64,000 nucleotides of DNA from Prevotella sp. GTDB lineage: Bacteria > Bacteroidota > Bacteroidia > Bacteroidales > Bacteroidaceae. Location of the stretch: the NCBI GenBank assembly GCA_015060485.1, contig SUYI01000019.1:1-64000 (forward strand), read 5' to 3'. Each line of letters begins with the position of its first letter. Position 1 is the stretch's first letter. A program made the translations under genes and the position numbers. Shown here piece by piece: positions 1-8,240 of the stretch. The notes under the pieces are model-generated. The model was given only the letters and a program-made list of their open reading frames with translations. It was not told the origin of the DNA and did no database searches.

Positions 1-72
1 CCGAACAGAGAAGTTAAGCCCGCCTGCGCCGATGGTACTGCAATGCAATGCGGGAGAGTAGGAGGCCGCCAC
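1..72 (+). rRNA. 5S ribosomal RNA, 3' portion
   Basis: The first bases read CCGAACAGAGAAGTTAAGCC, the conserved middle of bacterial 5S rRNA. The sequence runs on through the 3' half and closes with GGGAGAGTAGGAGGCCGCC. The 5' part lies outside the window. This marks the distal end of an rRNA operon entering from the left. A terminator hairpin follows at once. Confidence 0.95.
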
Positions 73-84
73 TTTTTTCAAGAG

Positions 85-125
85 AATAGTCCTGTAGTCG
101 AAAGATTATGGGACTATTTTTTTGT
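85..125 (+). terminator. rRNA operon terminator
   Basis: AATAGTCC (85-92) pairs with GGACTATT (111-118) and is followed by a T run. It lies directly after the 5S gene. Confidence 0.8.
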
Positions 126-151
126 TTTTCGCTCAACTTTTCGTAATTTTG
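121..151 (+). promoter_or_regulatory. Bacteroidetes-type promoter
   Basis: TTTG at 121-124 and TAATTTTG at 144-151 are 19 bp apart, the phylum's -33/-7 arrangement. The -33 element lies in the T tail of the rRNA terminator, so termination and re-initiation abut. It should drive the gene at 169 and probably dipeptidyl peptidase IV after it. Confidence 0.75.
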
Positions 152-168
152 CGAGTGAAAATACGAAT

Positions 169-597
169 ATGAAGAAAGTAATACTCATCATTTTGTGTAT
201 TGTCTTAGTCGGACTGATAGTTTTGGCTATGATGAAACCAGATAGGTCTGAACATTATAATGCCGTTAAAATCGCTGTTGCGAATGTTGTAGACCGCGAA
301 TTGCACGAGAATCTGCAGACTGCTGAGTTTGCTACGATGGGAACGATGTCAACATTGAATATGCTTGATGACTATTTGTCGAAGCATCTGTTCGTTCAGG
401 ACCATCATTTTTATACAGTAGGTATGCTGATGTATCAGGAAATGTTTCTTCCCATCTCTTTCGGCGTGTTAGGGCAGGTTCGTCTGACTGTCAGTGAAGA
501 TGAATTGAAAGAGGTGCTGAAGATGCCTGAGATTAGGGAAATGATGAAATCTAAGAGTGTTGAGGATGCAGTAAGATTATATATGAAAAAAAGATAG
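169..597 (+). CDS. DUF4359-like small membrane-anchored protein
   Basis: 142 residues. It begins with MKKVILIILC and has one hydrophobic segment (about residues 3-21), followed by a soluble domain of about 120 residues containing ISFGVLGQVRL. The layout (N-terminal anchor, short soluble domain) and the sequence feel resemble DUF4359 proteins, whose function is unknown. The start at 169 was chosen because it lies just past the promoter; an in-frame ATG at 43 is inside the 5S gene and is not credible. It ends 4 bp before the dipeptidyl peptidase gene, so the two are probably cotranscribed. The family assignment is from memory of the sequence pattern and is moderate only. Confidence 0.65.
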   Translation: MKKVILIILCIVLVGLIVLAMMKPDRSEHYNAVKIAVANVVDRELHENLQTAEFATMGTMSTLNMLDDYLSKHLFVQDHHFYTVGMLMYQEMFLPISFGVLGQVRLTVSEDELKEVLKMPEIREMMKSKSVEDAVRLYMKKR

Positions 598-601
598 TAA
601 T

Positions 602-2815
602 ATGATGAGAACGATGAAAAAACTATTTGCACTCTGTGTCATGGCGATGTTGGGTTATGGATATGTGCCTGCGCAGAGTTTAGATTTAAGGGACATTACG
701 AAGGGAACATTTCGTGGTGAGTCAATGGCCGCAGTGAAGCCCTTGAGTGATGGGGAGTCGTATGCACAGTTGAGTAGTGACGGCCAGCGTATCGAGCAGT
801 ACTCGTTCAAGACAGGTAAACAAATTGGTGTACTGTTTGATTCGAAAGCAGCTAAAGGTGCGACAATAGACGAGATAGAGGATTATATAGTCAGTCCTAA
901 TGGTCAGCGACTGCTTATCCAGACGCAGTCGAAACGCATCTATCGTCATTCGTTTACCGCCAACTATTATATTTATACGGTCCGCAACAATCGTTTGGTC
1001 CCTTTGTCGGAGAATGGTCCTCAGCAGACTCCATTATTCTCTCCGGATGGCCTTCAGATAGCTTTTGTTAGAGATAATAACATCTTTATAATCAAGCTTT
1101 TATACGATAACGCAGAAGTACAGATTACAAAGGACGGCAAGCGCAATGAAGTTATCAATGGTATCCCTGACTGGGTGAATGAAGAAGAGTTCGGACTGGC
1201 CCGCTCTATGGTGTTTACGTCCGACAGCAAACAGTTGGTTTGGGTTCGTTATGACGAGCAGGCAGTGAAGGAATTCTCGATGCCGATGTTCAAGGGTTTG
1301 AAGCCTGAACGCGAGGAATATGCCGACTATCCCGGTGCTTATACTTATAAATATCCGATTGCCGGTGAGGAGAATTCTAAGGTGACGGTTTGGAGCTTCG
1401 ACATCAGCAGTCGCCAGACCCGTCAGCTGCAGTTACCACTCGGTGCAGACGACTATGTGCCTCGATTGAAGATGACTAGTCAGCCCCAGCAGGTAGCCGT
1501 CTATACGTTGAATCGTCATCAGGACTGTCTGCGCATCTTTATGTGTAATCCTTTGTCAACAGTGTGCAAACAGGTCATCGAGGAAAAGGTGAGCAAATAC
1601 GTCAAGGAAGAGGCTATGGATGGTATTCAGATTACCGATCGCCATATCCTGGTGCCTAGTGACCGTTCTGGTTGGATGCATCTGTATCTCTACAATCACA
1701 ATGGTCAGTTGCTGCGTCAGGTGGATGATGGCAACTACGAGGTTAGCGACGTTTATGGCTATGATGAGACGACAGGCAATGTCTATTTTGCCTCTCACGA
1801 GAACGGTGCTACTGATCAGCGTGTGTGGGTGGCTCATCAGAATGGCAAGCGCGAGTGCCTGACTCCCAAGGCAGGCTGGAATACGGCTATCTTCAGTAAA
1901 GACTTCAAGTATTTCATCCATACTTGGAGTAATATCGATACTCCGCCCGTCTATTCACTCTGCAACAATACCGGCAAGGAACTGACAACGCTGATTGACA
2001 ACAAGAAACTGCAACAGCAGCTTGCCGGCTTTCAGCTGGGCAAACGAGAACTCTTTACCTTTACCACATCGGAGGGCGTTCAGCTGAATGGCTGGATGGT
2101 TAAACCAGCCAACTTCGATGCGTCCAAACGCTATCCAGTCATTATGTATCAGTATGGTGGTCCTGGCAATCAGCAGGTGGCCGACCGCTGGAATATAGGT
2201 ATGTCCGGTCAGGGAGCCATCCTCGAGCAGTACTTGTGCCAGCAAGGCTTCCTCTGCGTTTGTGTCGACAATCGTGGTACTGGCGGACGCGGTGCTGACT
2301 TTGAGAAGAGTACCTACTTGAAATTAGGTCAACTGGAAGCCCGTGATCAGGTAGAGACAGCCCTCTGGTTAGGCCAGCAGTCGTATGTCGACAAAGGGCG
2401 CATCGCTATCTGGGGCTGGAGTTTCGGAGGCTTTAATACGCTGATGGCTATGTCCGAGGGTAGAGAAGTGTTCCGTGCCGGCATTGCCATCGCTCCTCCT
2501 ACCTCATGGCGTTACTATGATACTGTCTACACAGAACGTTTCATGCGTACTCCCAAAGAAAATGCTGCAGGCTACGACGATTGTCCGATTAACCGTGCAG
2601 CAAAACTGCACGGCGCACTATTGCTGTGTCACGGAATGGCTGACGACAATGTGCATTTCCGTAATACTGCAGAGTATACGGAAGCGTTGGTACAGGCCGA
2701 CAAGGATTTCCGGCAGTTGGTGTATACCAACCGCAACCACAGCATCTATGGAGGGAACACGCGGAACCACTTGTTCCGCCAATGCGTGAAGTTCTTTAAG
2801 GAAGAATTGAAATAA
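602..2815 (+). CDS. Dipeptidyl peptidase IV (S9B serine peptidase)
   Basis: 737 residues, exported by an N-terminal signal peptide. It removes X-Pro or X-Ala dipeptides from peptide N-termini, probably in the periplasm. An N-terminal beta-propeller is followed by an alpha/beta-hydrolase domain. The catalytic triad is visible: Ser607 in GWSFGGF, Asp681 in GMADDNVHF and His713 in NRNHSIYGG. The paired glutamates that bind the substrate amino terminus in true DPP IV are in DWVNEEEF (E195-E196). Length matches the family. In-frame ATGs at 602, 605 and 614 are all possible; 614 gives the most typical signal peptide (MKKLFAL). A strong hairpin terminator follows. Confidence 0.95.
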   Translation: MMRTMKKLFALCVMAMLGYGYVPAQSLDLRDITKGTFRGESMAAVKPLSDGESYAQLSSDGQRIEQYSFKTGKQIGVLFDSKAAKGATIDEIEDYIVSPNGQRLLIQTQSKRIYRHSFTANYYIYTVRNNRLVPLSENGPQQTPLFSPDGLQIAFVRDNNIFIIKLLYDNAEVQITKDGKRNEVINGIPDWVNEEEFGLARSMVFTSDSKQLVWVRYDEQAVKEFSMPMFKGLKPEREEYADYPGAYTYKYPIAGEENSKVTVWSFDISSRQTRQLQLPLGADDYVPRLKMTSQPQQVAVYTLNRHQDCLRIFMCNPLSTVCKQVIEEKVSKYVKEEAMDGIQITDRHILVPSDRSGWMHLYLYNHNGQLLRQVDDGNYEVSDVYGYDETTGNVYFASHENGATDQRVWVAHQNGKRECLTPKAGWNTAIFSKDFKYFIHTWSNIDTPPVYSLCNNTGKELTTLIDNKKLQQQLAGFQLGKRELFTFTTSEGVQLNGWMVKPANFDASKRYPVIMYQYGGPGNQQVADRWNIGMSGQGAILEQYLCQQGFLCVCVDNRGTGGRGADFEKSTYLKLGQLEARDQVETALWLGQQSYVDKGRIAIWGWSFGGFNTLMAMSEGREVFRAGIAIAPPTSWRYYDTVYTERFMRTPKENAAGYDDCPINRAAKLHGALLLCHGMADDNVHFRNTAEYTEALVQADKDFRQLVYTNRNHSIYGGNTRNHLFRQCVKFFKEELK

Positions 2816-2818
2816 TAG

Positions 2819-2850
2819 AAAAGGGAATCCTCAAATGGATTCCCTTTTTC
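2819..2850. terminator. Terminator between convergent genes
   Basis: A 10-bp perfect stem, AAGGGAATCC (2821-2830) and GGATTCCCTT (2837-2846), is followed by T on + and preceded by A on +, so it can serve both the peptidase gene and the convergent DUF1846 gene. Confidence 0.85.
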
Positions 2851-2876
2851 GTTATCTCGTTATCTCGTTATTTCGA

Positions 2877-4340
2877 TTATTTCTTCCTAACAGGATCGCA
2901 GGTCAGTCCACAGCCCAGTTTCTTGAAGATTTTGCGGTCCACTTCCGAGAGCATAACCGTTGAGTGTACCTGACAGCCTCGCAGCAGAGGGAGTTGCTCA
3001 AGGGCATGTCGACAATTCTCATCGTATTGCGAGACAACACTTAAGGCAACCAGTACTTCGTCAGTATGCAGTCTTGGGTTCTTGGCTCCGAGATATTCGG
3101 TCTTCGTCTTCTGAACGGGTTCTATGAGACTTTGCGGTATCAGTTTTGCCTCATGGTCGATACCTGCCAAATGTTTTGTCGCATTCAGAAGAAGAGCCGC
3201 GCTACAACCGAGCAGCGGTGATGACTTGGCAGTGATGATGGTGCCATCATCCAGTTCGATGGCAGCAGCCGTGTGTCCGCTCTCCAACTGCTTTTCATAG
3301 GCTGCAGTAGTCACAGGGCGGAAGGCAGTCGTAATCTTCGCCTGATTGAACAGCAGGCGGATTTTGCTAACCTCATTTTCGTTGTCGGCACCATCAGCCA
3401 GCTTGTTGGTAGCAGCATAGAAACGACGGATAATCTCGTCTTTCGAAGCTTTGCAACATACCTCATCATCTGAGATGCAGAATCCAATCATATTGACTCC
3501 CATATCCGTAGGGCTCTTATAGGGATTCTCACCATAGATGCCTTCAAAGAGTGCATTCAGTACGGGGAATATTTCGACGTCGCGATTATAGTTGACAGCC
3601 GTCTTCCCGTATGCTTCCAAATGGAAGGGGTCAATCATATTGACATCGTTCAGGTCGGCTGTAGCAGCCTCGTAGGCAATGTTCACGGGGTGCTTCAGTG
3701 GCAGGCTCCACACGGGGAACGTCTCGAATTTAGCATATCCTGCACGGACGCCTCGTTTGTTTTCGTTATAAAGTTGTGAGAGACAGGTTGCCATCTTACC
3801 GCTACCAGGTCCTGGGGCGGTGACGATAACGAGTTCTCGACTGGTTTCTACGAAATCGTTCTTTCCAAAACCCTCATCCGAGGCAATCAGATCTACATTA
3901 TGAGGATAACCGTCAATAGGGTAGTGCACGTACGACTTGATGCCCATACGTTCCAGACGATGACGGAACTGGTCGGCTGCTTGCTGTCTGTTGTAATGTG
4001 TAATCACCACAGATCCCACCATGAAGTTGCGCTGCATAAATTCGTCACGCAGACGGAGCACGTCTTCGTCATAAGTGATACCGAGGTCTGCGCGTATCTT
4101 GTTTCTCTCGATATCCTCTGCGCTTACCACAATGATAATCTCGATGCTGTCGCGCAACTGGGCCAGCATGCGTAATTTACTGTCAGGTTTAAAGCCAGGC
4201 AACACCCTTGATGCATGATGGTCATCAAACAGTTTGCCACCCAGCTCCATATACAGTTTCCCGTCGAACTGGGCAATACGTTCACGAATGTGCTCTGACT
4301 GTATCTTCAGATACTTCTCGTTGTCAAAACCAATCTTCAT
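2877..4340 (-). CDS. DUF1846 domain-containing protein
   Basis: 487 residues spanning the full length of the DUF1846 family (about 500 residues, cytosolic, uncharacterised). Diagnostic stretches include ELGGKLFDDHHASRVLPGF near the N-terminus, the nucleotide-loop-like APGPGSGK around residue 180, and a cysteine-rich stretch with FCISDDEVCC. The start MKIGFDNEKYL at 4340 is preferred over an upstream in-frame ATG because the promoter (-7 at 4370-4377) lies between them. No signal peptide. Neighbouring genes give no functional clue. Confidence 0.88.
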   Translation of the reverse strand: MKIGFDNEKYLKIQSEHIRERIAQFDGKLYMELGGKLFDDHHASRVLPGFKPDSKLRMLAQLRDSIEIIIVVSAEDIERNKIRADLGITYDEDVLRLRDEFMQRNFMVGSVVITHYNRQQAADQFRHRLERMGIKSYVHYPIDGYPHNVDLIASDEGFGKNDFVETSRELVIVTAPGPGSGKMATCLSQLYNENKRGVRAGYAKFETFPVWSLPLKHPVNIAYEAATADLNDVNMIDPFHLEAYGKTAVNYNRDVEIFPVLNALFEGIYGENPYKSPTDMGVNMIGFCISDDEVCCKASKDEIIRRFYAATNKLADGADNENEVSKIRLLFNQAKITTAFRPVTTAAYEKQLESGHTAAAIELDDGTIITAKSSPLLGCSAALLLNATKHLAGIDHEAKLIPQSLIEPVQKTKTEYLGAKNPRLHTDEVLVALSVVSQYDENCRHALEQLPLLRGCQVHSTVMLSEVDRKIFKKLGCGLTCDPVRKK

Positions 4341-4369
4341 TTTTCTTCTTAGTTTTTGAATTATGCCTG

Positions 4370-4429
4370 CAAAGGTACGAAAAAAATGAGAAATGGTGTT
4401 CGTTGCTTGAAGTTTTTTTCGTACCTTTG
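4370..4429. promoter_or_regulatory. Divergent promoter pair
   Basis: CAAAGGTA at 4370-4377 is TACCTTTG on the minus strand and serves the DUF1846 gene. TACCTTTG at 4422-4429 on the plus strand serves the small gene at 4454. No TTTG at canonical spacing was found for either. Confidence 0.7.
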
Positions 4430-4453
4430 CAAACAAAATCAACAACGTATAGA

Positions 4454-4609
4454 ATGGCAAAGACAAGACAACAGTTGCAAGCATTGGATTATGCAATGGA
4501 CTATCTGGAGGTTCTTCTCAAGATGGAGGATACGGTGGGCGATAGTCTCAACCAGCGCATCGACCAGGCCGTTCGTAAATATATGGAAAGCAATCATAAA
4601 CATATATAA
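4454..4609 (+). CDS. Small hypothetical protein
   Basis: 51 residues, charged and predicted helical, no membrane segment or signal peptide. It begins MAKTRQQLQALDYAMDYLEV. It lies 25 bp after a clear -7 element and ends 2 bp before the beta-helix gene, so it is the first gene of a two-gene operon. I do not recognise the family. The promoter position and tight coupling support it as real. Confidence 0.6.
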   Translation: MAKTRQQLQALDYAMDYLEVLLKMEDTVGDSLNQRIDQAVRKYMESNHKHI

Positions 4610-4611
4610 TT

Positions 4612-6153
4612 ATGAAAAAAGCATTATTATTGATGGCCTTGGTGTTGCCGATGGTGGCACAGGGCGTGTCCATCCAGACCATTAAGATGGGATGGCAGTC
4701 GAAAGTGATTAACAACGTGCCGACGGCAGGGTTGGGCATTATGATGGAACGCTTTGACCAGACATGGCCTACCAGCGTGGGAGCCGATATCTGTCAGGTG
4801 ATGATGACGGGTAATAGCGAGATGGTGCTCGACCGTAATACCGGCTACAAAGTCATCAACGATTCTAAGAATGGTTATGTCGAGGCCTCTGACGAGGGTA
4901 GCGACCGTCAGTACATGTCGGCCTGCGTATGGCGCCGCTCGAATGGCCATCGGCTCTTCGCCGTTGTCATCGGCCAGCCTGTTGACCCGGAAATAGAAAT
5001 CATCTGCTTCTACGACTACGACCCGCAGAAGAAGACGCTGACCCCTGAGCCCAAGGCTATTGGCGAGTGGCTTGATATTACCGCCCGAGGCGACTACAGC
5101 TTCACGCTGCCCAGAGTAGGCAAGGAACTGCTTATCTTCGACAGCCGCGACCAGCTGAAACATCACTTCAAGTGGAACGGTATGCGCCCTGTATTCGACC
5201 GCACAGAGCAAGTGGCCGATATTAATCCTGCGCAGTTCCCTGGCGGACTGGCCGACGACGGGCGCGGACCGGAAGAGATGGAGTCCTACGGCGTTCCTGT
5301 GAAATTCGATGGCGACGAATACGTACGTGTCTTTACTGCCGAGCAGTTCCTGAATGCCCTGAAGTCGGACGCGATGATACTGGTGGCCAAGAACACGGAG
5401 ATTAACCTGACCCCGTTGCTCGATGACGGCTCGCAGTTCCGCACCCGCTACCGTCAGTGGCGTCCCGAGGGTTCTACAGAGGTAGGCAATCAGGAGGTGC
5501 TCATCAGCGAGCAGGTCTTCGACGGCCGCCAGCTGACCATCTGCAACCACAAGCGGATGACGATTCGCGGCGAGGGCCATTCGAGCATCGTCGTTGCTCC
5601 GCGCTATGCCTTCTGCCTGAACTTCAAGGACTGCGAGCAGATTGAGATTCACAACCTCACCATCGGCCACACCACGGGCGGCTACTGTCAGGGCGGCGTC
5701 ATCGGCGTCGAGGGCGGCTGGCGCATCAGCATCCACAACTGCGACCTCTACGGCTGCGGCACCTACGGACTCGATCTGCAAAAGACCCGCGACTTCTCGA
5801 TGTACCGCTCGAACATCCACGACTGCACCTATGGCATCATGATGCTCAACAATGTCGAGACGGCCAAGTTCGAGCAATGCGACTTTTTCCACAACCGCGA
5901 GTTCGCACTCGTCGAGAGCCACAGCTCGTATCCTATCTTCACCGACTGCCGCTTCTACGACAACGAGCCTACAGCCCCGCTGTTCTCGTGCGACCGTGAG
6001 TTCTACCTCTCAGGCTGTTCCATCTGTCACCCCACCGAGAACCTTGGCACAATGCACGTTGCCGACCAGTCGGGTGCCAAGAACTGGTACGACCCCAATC
6101 CTCACAACGCGAGCATGAAGCCCCGCGGCATCGGACCTGATCAGAAACAATAA
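4612..6153 (+). CDS. Secreted right-handed beta-helix repeat protein
   Basis: 513 residues with an N-terminal signal peptide (MKKALLLMALVLPMVAQG). Residues about 310-480 contain successive short Ile/Asn/Cys-rich turns (IEIHNLTIGHTTGG, ISIHNCDLYGCGTYGLDL, DFSMYRSNIHDCTYGIMM, AKFEQCDFFHNREFALV) typical of a parallel beta-helix as in polysaccharide lyase-like and surface proteins. The first 300 residues carry no domain I can name. No catalytic residues can be assigned, so enzymatic activity is unproven. The 3' half is visibly richer in G+C than the upstream genes. It forms an operon with the 51-residue gene. Confidence 0.75.
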   Translation: MKKALLLMALVLPMVAQGVSIQTIKMGWQSKVINNVPTAGLGIMMERFDQTWPTSVGADICQVMMTGNSEMVLDRNTGYKVINDSKNGYVEASDEGSDRQYMSACVWRRSNGHRLFAVVIGQPVDPEIEIICFYDYDPQKKTLTPEPKAIGEWLDITARGDYSFTLPRVGKELLIFDSRDQLKHHFKWNGMRPVFDRTEQVADINPAQFPGGLADDGRGPEEMESYGVPVKFDGDEYVRVFTAEQFLNALKSDAMILVAKNTEINLTPLLDDGSQFRTRYRQWRPEGSTEVGNQEVLISEQVFDGRQLTICNHKRMTIRGEGHSSIVVAPRYAFCLNFKDCEQIEIHNLTIGHTTGGYCQGGVIGVEGGWRISIHNCDLYGCGTYGLDLQKTRDFSMYRSNIHDCTYGIMMLNNVETAKFEQCDFFHNREFALVESHSSYPIFTDCRFYDNEPTAPLFSCDREFYLSGCSICHPTENLGTMHVADQSGAKNWYDPNPHNASMKPRGIGPDQKQ

Positions 6154-6187
6154 ACAATAGACAATAAACAATAGACAATAAACATTT
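6154..6187. repeat. Degenerate heptamer repeat (RACAATA)n
   Basis: Four consecutive heptamers of the form AACAATA/GACAATA follow the beta-helix stop codon and precede the broken lipoprotein gene. The same sequence type (AATAACCAATAAAC) recurs inside the kinase gene at 13499-13530. Confidence 0.8.
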
Positions 6188-6202
6188 ATCAATAAAAACA
6201 AA

Positions 6203-6324
6203 ATGAAGAAAGCATTTTTTCTTTTGCCATCTTGGCTGTAGCAGCCACGATGACGGCATGTGGTAACAAAAGTACACAGAACGCAGAGGCTCAGGACTCT
6301 GCAACAGTAGCTGAAGAGCTTTAA
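6203..6324 (+). pseudogene. Small lipoprotein gene with a 1-nt frameshift
   Basis: ATG at 6203 opens MKKAFFL and meets a stop after 12 codons. Shifting by one base in the T4 run at 6222-6225 restores a 40-codon frame with a hydrophobic stretch (FAILAVAATM), a lipobox ending TACGN and an Ala/Gln-rich tail to TAA at 6322-6324. The total length, 122 nt, is one short of a multiple of three. No in-frame ATG precedes the second part. This is the usual form of a small Bacteroidales lipoprotein. It may be a real loss, a phase-variable tract or a homopolymer sequencing error. Confidence 0.65.
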
Positions 6325-6464
6325 ACTGAAATAACACCGCGAGGATTTTCCCCGACTACGAATTTTACAATTATCATAAATTATATTAGTAAAGTTTCGC
6401 ATGTTTCACATTCTCCACTTTTAGAGGTGTGTAGAGAGAGGTGAGAGTTAAGAGAACAACTAAG

Positions 6465-6494
6465 TCAGGGGGGAGCATTTCCCCCTGATTTTTA
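6465..6494 (+). terminator. Rho-independent terminator
   Basis: TCAGGGGG and CCCCCTGA form a strong stem, followed by TTTTT. It ends transcription from the beta-helix/lipoprotein unit. The 311-base stretch 6325-6635 holds only this hairpin and the promoter below. Confidence 0.85.
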
Positions 6495-6547
6495 CGTTGG
6501 GAAACAAAAAGTTCGGGTAAACCCCATGCGGTTTGAAATCTTTTTCG

Positions 6548-6555
6548 TAACTTTG
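6548..6555 (+). promoter_or_regulatory. -7 promoter element
   Basis: TAACTTTG, followed by an 80-nt AT-rich leader to the TMEM43-family gene at 6636. No -33 element at canonical spacing. Confidence 0.65.
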
Positions 6556-6635
6556 CAGCAAATTCGGCGATGTGGTTCGCCAATCAATATATAAACTAGC
6601 CAATAAAACTTTTTTATCAATCAATATTAAACATT

Positions 6636-8057
6636 ATGGCTTATACAGAAACAACGACAACGGGTTATGGAACCCGAGTAGGAAATTCTTTTAGGGCAAT
6701 AGGCAGCGGGTTCCTGCTGTTCGTTGCCGGTACAGCACTGCTTTGGTGGAACGAAGGCCGTGCCGTGAAGACTGAGAAGATGCTCGAAGAGGCCGGCAGC
6801 GCCTATGTCGAGATGGCAAATCCCGACAAGAAGGACGCCTCGCTCGAAGGCGAGCTGATCTGTGGTACCGCTATGGCTACCACTGAGGACTCTCTGTCCG
6901 ACGCTCAGTTCGGCATCGGCGCCAAGGCTATCTCGCTGCGCCGCTCGGTGGAGTACTACCAGTGGGTGGAGCATTCTCAGGAGCAGAAGGAAGACAAGTT
7001 GGGCGGTAAGGAAGTGACCACCACGACGTACACCTATTCTAAAGAGTGGGTGAGCCGTCCCATCGAGTCCAGCCAGTTCAAGGATCCCGCCTATCAGAAC
7101 AAGAATACCGTGCTGGCCACCTTCGAGGACGACGAGCAGTGGGCCGAGACCGTCAAGTGGGGTGCCTACCAGCTGAACGAGAGCCTCATTCACAGCATCT
7201 CTTCCCGTGAAGGCGTTGATCTGGCCATTGCCGAGGACCTGCTGAAGCAGTTCGACAAGGCTACGCAGACCGCTTACGAGCGTTTCTATGGTGTGCAGCA
7301 GAAGACGCAGCAGCCCACCCAGCAGCCTGCTCAGCAGCCGGCTATCCCTGATTCCATCAAGGCCCTGCTTCCCGATTCTGTCAAGGCAGCCCTCGATGCT
7401 CAGCAGGCTATCAACGACTCCATCAACAATGCAATGGCTCAGGCTGAGAACAAGAAGGATCTGGAGTATGTTCACCAGGCCAGCAACGTGCTCTACTTCG
7501 GTCGCGTGCCCGGCAGTCCTGAGGTGGGTGACGTCCGCATCACCTTCGAGAAGGTTGTTCCTGCCAAGGTTACCGTGATGGCTGTTGTCGACGGCGACAC
7601 CTTCAAGCCTTTCAAGGCTAAGAACGGCAAGCGCTTCCAGACCCTCGTGATGGGTAAGAAGACCGGCGACGAGATTATCGAAGACGCCCAGGATGCCAAC
7701 AGCATGTGGACTTGGGCTCTGCGTATTCTTGGCGTGCTGATGGTGATTGGTGGTTTGAAGGGTATCTTCGGCTTCGTAGAGACCATCCTCAAGGTCGTTC
7801 CGTTCATTGCCGGCATCTTCGGCTGGGGTATCGGACTTGTATGCAGCATTATCGGTATTGCGTGGTCGCTCATCGTCATTGCTATTGCCTGGCTGTTCTA
7901 CCGTCCGTTGCTGGGCATCAGCCTGCTGGTTCTGGCCGGATTCCTCGTATGGGTATTTGCCTTCAAGGGCAAGGACAAGCTGAAGGAACTGGCTGCCAAG
8001 GCCAAGAACAACAGCGCCGCTCCTGCACCAGCTCCCGTTCCCACAGAAGCAGAGTAA
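6636..8057 (+). CDS. TMEM43 family membrane protein
   Basis: 473 residues. The N-terminus has a membrane segment ending in FLLFVAGTALLWWNEGRAVK, the hallmark of the TMEM43/LUMA family. A large central domain and then three or four C-terminal membrane segments (about residues 355-450) complete the family plan. A Gln/Pro stretch around residues 225-237 is a low-complexity insertion. Bacterial members have no defined role. It is monocistronic between its own promoter and a strong terminator. Confidence 0.85.
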   Translation: MAYTETTTTGYGTRVGNSFRAIGSGFLLFVAGTALLWWNEGRAVKTEKMLEEAGSAYVEMANPDKKDASLEGELICGTAMATTEDSLSDAQFGIGAKAISLRRSVEYYQWVEHSQEQKEDKLGGKEVTTTTYTYSKEWVSRPIESSQFKDPAYQNKNTVLATFEDDEQWAETVKWGAYQLNESLIHSISSREGVDLAIAEDLLKQFDKATQTAYERFYGVQQKTQQPTQQPAQQPAIPDSIKALLPDSVKAALDAQQAINDSINNAMAQAENKKDLEYVHQASNVLYFGRVPGSPEVGDVRITFEKVVPAKVTVMAVVDGDTFKPFKAKNGKRFQTLVMGKKTGDEIIEDAQDANSMWTWALRILGVLMVIGGLKGIFGFVETILKVVPFIAGIFGWGIGLVCSIIGIAWSLIVIAIAWLFYRPLLGISLLVLAGFLVWVFAFKGKDKLKELAAKAKNNSAAPAPAPVPTEAE

Positions 8058-8093
8058 ACGGAGTTTATAGTTAAGCGTTTAACAGATAATAGT

Positions 8094-8132
8094 CAGGGGC
8101 GCCTCCATGTTGGAAGCGCCCCTGTTTTTTTT
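8094..8132 (+). terminator. Strong Rho-independent terminator
   Basis: CAGGGGCGC (8094-8102) pairs with GCGCCCCTG (8115-8123), and the stem is extended inward by TCCA/TGGA. Nine T residues follow. Confidence 0.9.
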
Positions 8133-8230
8133 CTGTCGGACGTAACAAAAATTCCGTCGGACGGAATTTTTTTTCTGTCGGACGGAATTTTTTTTTCGTC
8201 GGACGGAATTTTTTTTTCGTCGGACGGAAC
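8132..8230. repeat. 21-bp-period palindromic tandem array
   Basis: GTCGGACG occurs at 8135, 8156, 8177, 8198 and 8219: five copies at an exact 21-bp period. Inner copies sit in the near-perfect palindrome AATTCCGTCGGACGGAATT (9-bp arms, 1-nt centre) separated by T runs. The array fills the gap between the convergent TMEM43 and yidC genes. A second copy of the family is at 37141-37211. Confidence 0.9.
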
Positions 8231-8240
8231 AAACGTTACA

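Noticed and set aside
43..168. Upstream extension of the DUF4359-like gene to ATG 43
   Set aside because: It would start inside the 5S rRNA and cross a terminator and the gene's own promoter.
4627..5922. 431-codon open frame on the minus strand
   Set aside because: Antisense to the beta-helix gene; no promoter, no recognisable domain, low-complexity Val/Ala composition.
8132..8230. Regular repeats suggesting a CRISPR array
   Set aside because: The period is 21 bp with a core plus homopolymer spacer, spacers are not unique and no cas genes are present.
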